From NCBI GenBank assembly GCA_029339195.1, contig JAPTJF010000153.1, forward strand, positions 60,848-124,847: 64,000 nt of DNA, written 5' to 3'. Below the pieces are notes generated by a model. The model did not search any database and had not been told where the DNA came from. It saw nothing but the letters and a program-made list of their open reading frames with translations. How positions within the stretch are numbered: the first letter of the stretch is position 1; each line of letters starts with the position of its first letter. A program made the translations under genes and the position numbers. Shown piece after piece: positions 12,475 through 22,996 of this stretch. This DNA comes from Micractinium sp. NFX-FRZ (taxonomy: Eukaryota > Chlorophyta > Trebouxiophyceae > Chlorellales > Chlorellaceae).

Positions 12475-13732
12475 GCTCGGCCTGCCCTCAGCCTGGCTGC
12501 CGCATGGCAGCGCGGGGGCGGCAAGGGCGGGCCGGCTGCGCGGAGCCCCGCCTGCTGCGCTCCGCTCGTGGCGTGCAAAGCTTGTGAAAGGGAGCAGGAA
12601 AGCAGCTGCCGCTGTGCATGGAGGGAGAGAGGCTGTCAAGATTGGCCCCCACGTTGTGGCTGCACCGCCCGCCTCATTCCATTGGCTGCCTGGTTTCCTG
12701 CTGCCCCGGCGCTTGCATAGGTGCCTGCACCGCCCACAACGCACATTCTACGTCCGACCCCACGCGTGAAGTTGGTTCGTCCGTTTTGCAACTGCATGCC
12801 CCCAACTGAAGCCCCCACGCGCCCCATGCCGCGTCATCCGGCACAAGACCCTCCCTGACCTCACACCCAACCCACCCGCGACCTGAACGCACACATCTGC
12901 ATAAGCTGGCACCCGCACCGCACAGCACCATCCCACCTGGCCCCTGCCAGGTCGGCGCTGCTTGCTGGAGGCCACACCCCTCACATTTTGCTCCTTAGCT
13001 AAGTTCTGGAAAGTGTCTATGCTTGCCGCACCTCTGCAGTTGTTAAGTTTCCCACAATGAGGCTAGTCATCTCAGCCCGTGCTTGCTGTCGCTGCTGGCA
13101 GCAGGTGGGCGGCAGCCGGGATGTGGGCGGCGCTGCAACTCATGCTTGCCATTACCTGCGCTCACACAGCAGCGGTCCTAGTCAGAACCACCTCCCAGCT
13201 GCGGTGCGCTAAGTGGTACCAGTTGCAGCAGGAGGCGCACGGGAGCTTGGTTGCGTGGCTCGTGCAAGTGCCCGAAGGAGCCGGGCGAGGAACGCCACCA
13301 CCTCTCGCGCCACATCGAGACTCCGGCGTCTAAAATCGCCGCTTGGCGCCGTCTAAACCTCTGCAGTCAGGAAACGAGGGGCGGTACGAGCTCCCAACTT
13401 TCGGTGAGTTCGGGGCCCTACAGCGCTTGGAAGCCATCTGGTGTGATTTGCGTAGCCTGGCGACGCGGCCGGCCCGACCCCGCTTGGTGCCCGCCTGCAA
13501 GGGGCGGGCACAACCCCACATGCCGGGCTGCGCAGGGCAGGGACTGCGTCAAATGGTTCATCCAGAGCTTACGGCGGGGGGCCATTGCCAAAGGCAGCCA
13601 GCGACCAGCGAGGAGGGTTCCGACACCCCCAGCGGCGCCGCCCAGCCGCCACCACCGCCTCTGGCAGCTCTCTGCGCTGGTGCCCAACTCTTGGTTCATC
13701 ACCCCCCTGCAGGCTGCTCCACCACTGGAGGG
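12475..13732. other. Intergenic region between the tandem pseudoprotease genes
   Basis: This 1.26-kb stretch should contain the 3' UTR of copy 1 and the promoter and 5' UTR of copy 2. I see no TGTAA poly(A) signal, no clear TATA box and no convincing additional coding frame. Confidence 0.6.
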
Positions 13733-16700
13733 ATGCGTGCCACGCAGCCGCTGCTGCTGCTGCTGCTGGCCCTGGCCGGCGCGGTCCAGGGGTGAGGGGG
13801 GCAGGTAGCGCAGGCCCCTCGCTGTGCTGTGCCTGCTCTCGAACAGCCGCTTGGCTTGATGCAGCACGCCCGTCCATGCCTGGCTGCTAGCCGCACTGCC
13901 AGCCTGCGCCTGCTGCTGCCGCTCAAGCTGTTGCCTCTGATGGTGTTGCTCATGCCTCCTGCTTCTGTGCAGTCGGGAGCTTCTACAGGGGAATGTGAGC
14001 GCAGCCATCTTGAACGGGAGAGACGACCCCGAGCTGGGCCTCTTCGACAGGGGCCGGTGAGACACCTCCTGCACCAGTGTGTGCCCCTTGGGGCATTCGG
14101 ACGTGGGGCAGCACGGGCCCGTCGGCCGGCCTGCCTGCGTGCCTGCCTGCCTGCCCTTGAAGTGCGTAGACATGCTGCATGTATGAGCCTGTGGCAGGCA
14201 GGATCCATGGCTGCCCAACCCGCCTGCCCCTCCCGGTCCCCATCAGCACACTGGCATGCATGCACCGCGCATTTTCTTCACATGCCTGCTCGCCCCCGCC
14301 CCTGCCCCTGCCCCTGCCTCTGCCTCTTTTGATGCAGCTTCCCATCCGTGCTTCCAACCCGCCACGTCGGCCCAACCCACGCCAGACTCATGCACGCATG
14401 CATGCGCCCGCTCTGCCCGCCCCGCCCCGCCTCCCCCGCTGCAGCTTCCCTTACGTGGTGCAGATCCGGTACCCCTGGGCTGACGAGTATGGGCCCGGCA
14501 AGAACACCTTCATCTGCGCCGGCACGCTGATTGAGCCCGACATGGTCCTGGTGAGGCAGCACCGCCTGCCCTGCCTGCCTGCCTGCCTGCCCGCCTGCCT
14601 GCCTGCCTGCCTGCCAGCCTGCCCGACTGAGTGCCGGAGGCAGGAGCAGTGATGTACTAGTGCCATCTCAGCCCGCCTGCTGCCAAGCTGCCATCCGCGG
14701 CCAACGTTTCGAGTGCAGCAGAGCAGGGCAGAGCCCAGCCTAGGCAGCGCTGGCAGCACTGTGGCCTCACTGCAGCCTCACAGCTGTCAGTGCCCCTGCC
14801 CCCTTCAATCATGGCAAACCAGCCAGTGCGTGGTGGCACAGGTAGATCCATCAACCCCCCATGTGTGTATCCAAATGTGTGAACCCCCCGCCCCCACTCG
14901 GTGCCCCCGCAGACCAGCGCGTGGTGCGCCGTCAACGCTGGCCTCCTCCCACTGGTGCGCCCGGCGGGTGGTAGTGGGGACCCGCCGCCCTACCTGCTGC
15001 AGCAATGTGCAGCACGTGGTGCCGACTGGTGTCCTAGCAGATGCGGCAGACGTGGTGCGCACGGTGCCACAGTGTTGTCAGGCTCTGTTGCCTGCGCCGC
15101 CACCACCACAACCACCATGTGCCTCCTTTGTCACGCACCCTGCACCCCCCTCCCCCGCCCCTGCCTCCCCCCCCCCGCTCGCAGGTCCGCCTCAACTCCT
15201 GGCAGACCGAGGCCCCCGCCTCCACCTATGAGGCCCGCACCGTGGTGGGCGTGGACATCCACGGCGGCTGGCCCGGGCAGCGCACCAGCCGTCTGGGCGA
15301 GGACAACCTGGCGGTGATGAAACTCAACACGCGCGCCACAAAGACCAAGCCCATCGGCTACCTGCCCCCCGGTGAGGGCGGAAGGAGGGGGGAGGGGGTG
15401 CGGGGGTACTGGGATGCGGGAGCTCAGGGGTTGCGAGGGCAAGCGGGTGCGAGGTCAACAGGGGGGGAACGGGTGGCCCAACAGGAGGCGCCGTCGGGAC
15501 CGATCCCAAGGGTGCCCCGCCCGCTGGGTGGGATCCCAGGGGGCACAGAGCCCTGCCCCTGCATGCACCCACCCGCTCACCCACTTGCTGGCTGAGAGTT
15601 TGGCAGGGAATCACTGGGGCGTCCGCTCCTCAGCCGCCGTGCCTTTGTGTCGCCCCGCCCTCCGGCGCCCTTCCACATCTCCCGTGCCCCTCCTCTCTCT
15701 CGTCCGAACTTGAAGCCAATCTAACAATGTGCTTTCCCTGTCCCCTCGCTCTCCTCCCCCTCTCGTCCTCTGCAGCCCATCCCTCCTCCAGCGCCTGCAC
15801 TGGCCCACATGCTGACATTACCCGCAACCGCATCATGCCCCTGTCTCTACTGCCTGCCATACACCCACCTGCCTCCCTCCCTCTCTCCCCGCACGCCTCC
15901 CCTCCCCCCGCAGCCTACCCCTCCCCCGCCGCCACCGTGGGCACCAAGATGTCCATTGTGGGGTGGGGCTCAACCAAGTCGAATGCCGGCCCGCTGGCAG
16001 CAAACCTCAAGGGGGTGCGCGCCCCGCCCAGCCCTGCCCGCCCTGCCCGTTGCTCCATGCCCGCTGTTTCCACCCTACCCTGCCTCCATCGTGTGCCTCC
16101 GTGTGCCCTGCCTCCATGTGCTGTGCCTCCCCCTGCTGCATCCCTTCCTGGCTGCCTGCCACGCCTGCTGTGCCACGCCTGCTGTACCACGCCTGCCTGC
16201 CCGCCTGCTGTACCATGCCCGCCTGCTGTGCCACGCCTGCCGGGATCGTGCACCCTCTGCTGACTTGATTCCCTCCCCTTCCCCCGCCCCCCGCCTTGCC
16301 GCTGCCCCTTCCTGTGCCCCGATCGTGCAGGGCAGCCAGCTGCTGCTGAGCCAGCGGCGCTGCGAGGAGAAGTGGTCTCGCACCCGCCCCGAGGTCATCA
16401 ACCGCAGTGGCTGGGCGGAGATGAAGATCATTTGCGGCGCCTATGCCGGGCACAACAAGGCGCTGTGCCGGTGGGTGGGCGGGCGGGCGGAGATCGGTGG
16501 TTGGGGGTGGGGGCGGGTGGAGAGGGGGGGAGGTGGACAGTGGGTTGGAGGGTACAAAAGGTGGAGAAGAAAGGGCCACAGCGCCGCTGCCGGCTGGGCT
16601 GACGATGGCGGCCATTCAACGCAAGGCCGGGCACCGTGGCTGTGCCGGGGTGCAAGTGCCGGGCAGCTGAAGGAGGCGCAGCGGCAGCGGCGGCCACGCT

Positions 16701-17108
16701 GCCTGCACTGCTGCCCCGCTCCTCACCACCCCTGCCCCTGCCCCACCCACTATGCCCTCTCCCCCCGCCCCCCCCGCCCGCAGCGCCGACCAGGGCGGCC
16801 CGCTGGTGAAGCGCGGCACCGGCCCCTCCGGCGACACCCTTGTGGGCGTGGGCGTCATGACCAGCTGCGGCGGCTTTGGCAACCTGGGCGGCTCCGTGTT
16901 TGCCAACGCCGCCCACTACAACGGCTGGATCAAGGTGGCCCAGTCGCTGCTCCGCCGTGGGGCCCGCTCCCAGGGTGACCACCGCATCGTGTACACCAAA
17001 GATGTGGTGCCCCAGCCCGCGTGCAAGGCCATTGGCTATCCGTGCGACGTCAACGGCGAGTGCTGCACCGGCCTGTGCAACAGCGAGTACGCCACCTGCT
17101 GGTACTGA
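13733..17108 (+). CDS. Secreted S1-fold serine protease homologue, catalytically dead, with C-terminal knottin-like tail (copy 2)
   Basis: Exons 13733-13791, 13973-14056, 14445-14550, 14913-14954, 15185-15371, 15914-16014, 16331-16470 and 16784-17108 join in frame to 347 residues. A leucine-rich signal peptide (MRATQPLLLLLLALAGAVQG) leads into the S1 fold: AAILNGR, FICAGTLI, TSAWCAVN, EDNLAVMKL, SIVGWG and CRADQGGPLV. The triad is again fully replaced: His to Trp, Asp to Asn and Ser to Gln. The oxyanion-side GGPL and the disulfide framework are kept. Residues 320-345 carry six cysteines spaced C-x6-C-x5-CC-x3-C-x6-C, a textbook knottin pattern. Domain order and several intron positions are shared with copy 1. 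Three introns of copy 1 (before YDN, and two after the Ser position) are absent and one is shifted, so the duplication is not recent. Confidence 0.88.
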
Positions 17109-18799
17109 GCGGACAGCTGCCGCGCAGCTGCCCTGGTGCCCAACAATAGCGGACGGCTGCTGGGGAGCTGCTGCGTATGGCGGCTCTGCTGTCACTTGCG
17201 GCGGAAGGGCCCCAACCACCCAGCCAGCTGCGCTGGCACTGAGCATTCGCCTTGACAGCTGAGCGCGGGAGCAGCCTAGGAGGCCCGCCTCGTGGTGCAG
17301 CCCCGCTGGCACCAGGCTGCTCAGGGGGGCAGCGCTGGGGCGAGGCGCAGGGAGGGCGGCACGGCAGCGCCCCATTGAGCGGCGCTACATGCATCCCTTC
17401 CCCCCACCTCCTCCCTGCCCTGCACAGCCCCGCAGCCATGCCCGCCCTCCAGCCCCAACCAGCCTCCTCGTTCCGCCCAGCCCCACCCTTTGTTTTGTGC
17501 ACTGCCACCCCTCACCGCTCCTTTTCTCAGCCACAGCATCTTGTGGGGACTCACGCATGGCACCCCACCTTGCCGCCCACCTCCATCAAGCCGCCCCACC
17601 AGCCACCCCAGCGCTGCCAACCGCCCGCCTCACCCAGCGCCTCGCTCGCTCTCCACGCACCTTGCTGTGCACCCGTGTGTCTCCCAAGCTACTCCACCAT
17701 ACCGTGTCACACAACCGGCGCCAAAGCAGCGCCCTGAAACTACTGCACTCGACATGTCAAGCAGCCAGCTTCTAGCAAGGCAAAGCGAAGCAGCTGTGGC
17801 TCAGGAGCCAGGCTTGTGGGTGGGCCCGCATGATGCGCAGCGGCGCCCCTGTGCGCTAGCGTTGCCCAAACAAAAATTGCCTGGGGGAAATGTTTGACAA
17901 CATTGCCTGGGGGAAGTGTGGCACACACCCGCGCTGGGAGGTATGCGCCACGAGAGTGCCCTGCCTCTAGCAGCCTGGCAGGCCAGGGCAGGCCTCATTC
18001 ACCTGTGGACACGTGCACACACACACAGCACACACAGCACACCACGGACCGCTCGTTGCATCTCCAGGCTCCACACAAGGCTGCACACCTTGATGGCCAG
18101 ACCTCTGTGTCCCATGCCCCGCCACACCGCCATTCACCAAGCCCCCTGTTGGTTGCTCAGGCTTCCGTGGGTCAGGCTGGGCAGGCTTTGTTTACACGCA
18201 GGCGCACGCGATGAGGGCCCCAGGGGGGGCGGCAGGGGTGATGGAGGAGGAGGGGAGAGAGAGCAGTGGTGGCGGGTGGGCCTGGCCGCACGAGACCGGG
18301 GGCAGGCCGAGCAAGTAGAGTACACAGCACTAGTGGTAGGGAGCAGAGGCACAGGGGTGCCCAGGGAGCATTACACGCGCACGGCCCTGTGCCGCGTGTG
18401 GGGTGGGTGTGCAGGGCGGTGCGCCTGTGTGGCCCACAGCAAGGTGGGGGCAGCAAGGAAGAGGAAGCGAAGGACGGGGCGAGCAGCGGCGGCGAGCGCC
18501 CAGCTGCCAGAGGCCGCCGCTCGAGGGCCATGGGGCCGTCAAACTGGGCTAGGATAGCATGGCAGCGCTGACGCACACGGCACGCAGCAGCGTGCCGGCC
18601 ATACGCGCGGTACCGACCTGCACTCGTGTGTGCAGCGGCCTGAGGCAGTGCGCGCTGCCGCACGATGCACCCCATCCCAATTGGACGAACGATCAACGGC
18701 GGCCGTTGGGGAAGGCTGCGGGCGGGGCAGGCGGGGCAGTGCAGCACGGTGGGCGGCGGCATCAGTGTGGGGCGTAGGCAAGCCAGGGCGGCGGCGGCG
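17109..18799. other. Convergent 3' intergenic region
   Basis: This 1.7-kb stretch lies between the stops of copy 2 (plus) and the Cys-rich gene (minus). It is pyrimidine-rich from about 17390 to 17720. A 26-bp-period direct repeat (core ATTGCCTGGGGGAA at 17876 and 17902) follows. TTACA at 18371-18375 is a minus-strand TGTAA poly(A) signal that fits the Cys-rich gene. Open frames across it have no homology I recognise. Confidence 0.6.
18371..18375 (-). terminator. Candidate TGTAA poly(A) signal for the Cys-rich gene
   Basis: TTACA on the plus strand reads TGTAA on the minus strand, about 430 bases past the proposed stop at 18800. TGTAA is the usual green algal poly(A) signal. The assignment rests on position only. 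Confidence 0.4.
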
Positions 18800-18925
18800 T
18801 CAGTGCGGGGAGTAGGCAAGCCAGGGCGGCGGCGGCGGCAGTTTGGGGGCGTTGGCAAGCCAGGGCGGCAGCAGCAGTGCCGGGCATACAGGCAAAACAG
18901 GGCGGCGCCGGCGGCAGCAGGGCGG
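18770..18925. repeat. GC-rich minisatellite at the 3' end of the Cys-rich gene
   Basis: Degenerate copies of a unit containing GGCAAGCCAGGGCGGCGG recur about every 36-40 bp. Read on the minus strand in the gene's frame it gives PPPWLA-type repeats and then a stop at 18800. It may be coding tail or 3' UTR. Confidence 0.7.
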
Positions 18926-21792
18926 CGCGTGCCACCACGTCAACCAAAGGAACGACAGAGGCCGCTGCTGCTCCTCACCAGCGTCGGTGCCGGTGCAGGC
19001 GGTGCCGGTGCAGGCGGAGCAGGAGATGCCAAACAGCTGCTTGCAGGGCAGGCTGCAGAAGCCGGCGGGCCCAAAGGAGCGGCCGGGCACGCATGTTGCG
19101 CAGCGGTTGGGGTTGTTGGCCGGGCACTGCAGGGGGTGGGTGGGCACGGGCCGGGCAGGGGTTGGCAGGCGCAATGGGAATGCCGCACAGCCGGCGGGCG
19201 GGCTGGTGGGCGCAGCGTGCTCAGCGCATATGCGAGATGTGAGGGGAGCGAGATGACGCTGGCGCCTCAACTGGTCGCCCGGTGGCTGAGCGGAGCCGAG
19301 GTGGCGCCTCCCCGCACCTGGCCTCCTAGCAGCCGCACCCCGCCCAGCTGCCTGCCCAGCTCCCTCCCACCCACCACCGGCCAGCACCCCCTGGCGGGCC
19401 GCCCGCCTCTCCTGGCAGCCGCACCCCGCCCAGCTTCCCACCCAGCTTCCTTCCCACCCACCCTCTGGCAGTACTCCTGGTAGGCCAGGCCGACAGTGCA
19501 GCCGTTGGCCGCCCGGTTGGCCTTGGTCTGAGCCGGCAAGGGGGCCACGCACTGCAGGGAGGGGGGCGGCGAGCGCAGGTTACAAGGCGCGTGGACGGGC
19601 ATAAGTGGGTTGGGCGGCGCTGCAGCTCGGGACAGGCCTAGAAAGCGAGCAGTCGGGTGAGCAAGCAAGCACGCCAGCAACTGTGTGAGCCAGCTGGCGG
19701 GGCCAGCACTCGAGGAAAGCAGAGCGCAAGCACGCTTCACTTGTGCTGCAGCAGCCGGCGGCGGCGGCACGACCGAGCGCACATGCGGGGCGGCAGCGCA
19801 CACGCTGCGCACCCCACCGCCCGCCCCTACAGACGGCAGCACATGCGAATGGGCAACCCCCCAACTGGGCACCACCCCACCGGCCGCACACACCCTGCAC
19901 ACCCACTCACAGAGTACTTGGTGGGGCTGTCCACCCTGAGGGCAAAGGTGGGGCGGCAGCGCATGCACTTGAAGTCGGGGCCGACCTCCACGCAGTCGGC
20001 GGGGATGAAGCCAGATGCCGTCATGTCACGACCCAGGGCGGCCCGGGACATGATGGCCAGAGTGGCGCGGCCCGGGCACTGCGGCAGGGGGCAGGGGTGG
20101 AGACGGGTGTGAAGCTGCTGCGGGTGTGCCTCGCCATGGCAAGCGTCGCCGCTCGAGGGGCGGCAGCACAGTGTGCTGTCGCCGATCAAAGGCGGGGCAG
20201 CAGGCTGCAGGCAAGCATCCATTGCTGAGTGCCGTGATGAAGCGGGGGGCGTTGCTGCCGGAGCAGGTTGGCACCCTGCTGGCCCGATGGTGCCTCAGAG
20301 GCGCCCGCTGTCAGCCAAGTGGCACGGGTCGCCTGTGCCAGAGCTGCCGCCAGGTGCCCCCGCTGCCAGCCTGGCGCACGCACCGTGGACATTGGGAAGA
20401 CGCCGTTGGTGTAGATCGCATTGGTGGGCACCACAATGCCCTTTTGTGTGCCAACCACCGCCCAGTTCTTGCACAGCCGGCAGGTGCCGTCTGCAGGGCG
20501 GGAAGGGGAGCGTTGCAAGGACAGGCGAGGGCAGGCAGGGGTGGTGAGGAGCGCTTGGAGGGAAGCTTCGAGCTCCGTTACCCCCGAGTCCTAAACAGCC
20601 TACGCACGCTTCACAATTCACGCCCAGTCAGTCTTAAGCCCACAGCGGTGGAGCAACGCCGGCCTGCCACGGATGCGCGTCACGCAACCAGCCGCCCTGC
20701 CTGCCCACCCCAGCAACCAGTTTGGTCCTGGGCCTGGGCCAGACCAAATAAGACCAGACCAGACCAGATCAGGCTGCCCGCGGCTCGGCCCCACACGCAC
20801 CGGGGTTGAACTCGAGGCAGTTTGCGTTGCCGGTGACGGCGGCGGGGGTGCCGGCCACGCAGCGGCCAAAGTTGGGCCCGTTGGCCCAAGACAGAGACTT
20901 GTCCTGCTTCTGGAAAGTGATGCCGGACACGCGGTTGGCGGCGGTCTTGCAGGCAATGCAGGTGGGCTGGCCGGGGAAGCCGGCCGCGGGCACGCACTGG
21001 GCGCAGTTGGTGTAGGCGGCGCCGGCGGGGCAGGCGGTGGCCTTGACGCACTGCGCAAAGGGAACGTGGGAGACGCGTGCAAGATGGAGGGGCGGGTAAC
21101 ACGTGTGCGCGCCCGGATCGCTGGGCATGAGCTGGCGGCGCACAGGCTCGCCGCATGCCATGCACGCCACTGTTGCTGGCCGGCTGCGCCCCAGCTGCGC
21201 CGGTACCGCCACTACCTCCCGCCAGCTACCCTGTCAGCTTGTCAGGGCGGAAGTAGTGCCTGAGAATGTGGTGGGCAAGTGGCAGGCGCGAGTGGCGGCG
21301 CCGCCGCAAATGCTACCCTTGCGTGCCCCAGCCGTGACGCACCGAGGTGACCTTCAGGCTCGCGCCGGCGCCAGCCCAGACCTCGCCATAGCCGGTGGCG
21401 CAGTACAGGCACACGGCTTTACGGCACTCGGAGCAGTTAGGGATCTTGGTCAGCCCTGCAGCGGGGGGGCAGAGGCAGCAGGCAACCCCGGTCGACGTGT
21501 GGCGGCGATTCTTCGCTCGGGCGGGCGGGCAGGCATATGTCCCGCCAACGGCTGATAGCTAGCCTGCGCCAAGTGCTGCCCTTTCCGCGTCACCGGGCCG
21601 CTGGAGCTGCGCCGGAGGGCTGCAAAGCTGCGCCTGGGCCGCGGCCTTTCAAGACCGCGCGTCATGTGTCAGGGCCCTACACCTGCTCAACCCCCCGGCT
21701 GTTCGCAGCTCCAACTCCGCCCACGCACTTGGGCAAACGTTGGCGTGCGCCACGCCGGCACAGAACGCTAGCAGAAGAACGAGGACCTTCAT
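18800..21792 (-). CDS. Secreted cysteine-rich (CxxC repeat) protein of unknown function
   Basis: Exons 21729-21792, 21343-21455, 20801-21050, 20384-20490, 19911-20078, 19462-19551 and about 18800-19126 join in frame to about 372 residues. The N-terminus is a signal peptide (MKVLVLLLAFCAGVAHA). The mature protein is a series of cysteine-rich modules with paired motifs CSEC, CLYC, CAQC, CIAC, CRLC, CMRC, CATC and CSAC. This resembles growth-factor-receptor or TNFR-like cysteine-rich repeats in style, but I cannot place it in a family. The most conserved exon core is CVPAAGFPGQPTCIAC. The 3' end is uncertain: a GTGAGG donor at 18978 could splice the last exon, whereas reading through it gives a proline-rich tail encoded by a minisatellite. 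Its neighbours on the left are two other secreted disulfide-rich genes. Confidence 0.72.
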
Positions 21793-22996
21793 GGCACTGT
21801 CTGCGACGCTCCTGCGCTCCTCCCCTCTAGGCTGCGGACTCCTCTGTGGAGGTGTGTGCTGTGGGGTAGCTGTGCTGGGCCCGGTGTGGGAGCAGGGCGC
21901 GGAACGAACAAAGCGAACAAAGTTGGGGCTCATGTTCTCACATCTCCCGAGCGGCATAGCGGCGCAGACAGTGAATCCGCCATCCCTGTCTTCTCCGAGC
22001 TCTCTTTAAACAGAGAGCACGGCCTCTAACTCACAGTGCCGCGGGGCATCTGAAAACCCTCTTGGCCTTGCAGCGCGCCCCAGCGGGGTGCACTGGGCTC
22101 TGAATGGGTAAATTGCTGTCTGCAGGGTGGAAGTCACCAACTGGCACTGCCTAGCGGAGCCCCAGCCGCGAGGCGCCCCATCGGCGGCGCTCACCCGGGC
22201 GGTCCGCGCCAGTGCGCCGCGTAGGCCAAAAAGTTGGACCCTCACTCTTCCCGTCTTTTGCTTGCACGATGCATCTGGCCCCCCGTACTCTTGGCAAGTC
22301 CAGCACGACGCTCGGCCTGGCTGGCTGCCCGGCATTCGCGGCGCTGACAGCGAGCAGCAGAGAAAGCAGCCAACAAACCTTTGCTCGCCAAACCGATGTC
22401 AGCAGCTGCGGATGGCGCTGCAGGTGCAAGGGGCATGGGGGAGATATAAAGCAGTTTGGTCTTTAGCAGGGCTTGTTGAGAGCAGGTGAATGAGCCTGTG
22501 CTCATGCCCCACAAGTCCTAGGTACCTCGAGGGCAGCGGCGGTCAGGCAGGTGGAGGGTGTGGCCCCACGCCCCTGGCGATTTTCCATGTAGTGCATGAC
22601 AAGTGTTATTCTGATGAACCACACAACCAGTTCTATTCTGATCATCTGAACCAACTGCACTCTGGTCGGCCAAAAGGCACCGCGAGGCAGCCGCGAGCCC
22701 AATGCGGGTGGTGAGGTGGAGAAGCCCAGGCTAACCGGCCTGGATGTCTCTAGTCTGAATGCCGAATCCATCGCCGTGAAACTGGGGCTGCCTGTGGGGG
22801 GTCTTTGACACGTGTCCAGGTATACGATTAGTTAGTTCAAAAGCCCCCGCCGGCCTTCCCGCGCATCACAATTCAAGAATGGCAAAGTCGCTGGCAAGCT
22901 CTCTGCCTTCCACCCAATAAGGCCGCACGTGCCAGGCGCCCCCCGCCGCCAGCCTCTCCGTGGGGTTGCGGCAGCCTCAGGCTGGTTGGGCACAGC
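21793..22996. other. Divergent intergenic region (Cys-rich gene / SBP-box gene)
   Basis: This 1.2-kb shared upstream region has TATAAA at 22445-22450 on the plus strand, and a short AT patch (TTTAAA within an imperfect inverted repeat) near 22005-22015 that could serve the minus-strand gene. An SBP upstream exon may be hidden here, because the SBP start was chosen as the first ATG before the domain. Confidence 0.55.
22445..22450 (+). promoter_or_regulatory. Candidate TATA box
   Basis: TATAAA in the context GAGATATAAAGCAG lies about 550 bp before the SBP-box ATG, in an otherwise GC-rich region. It would imply a long 5' UTR or an unseen upstream exon. Confidence 0.35.

Noticed and set aside
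8509..17108. Active trypsin-like proteases
   Set aside because: The fold fits, but His, Asp and Ser of the triad are all replaced in both genes.
17389..17775. Pro/Ser-rich open frame after copy 2
   Set aside because: It is pyrimidine-rich 3' sequence with several overlapping frames and no homology.
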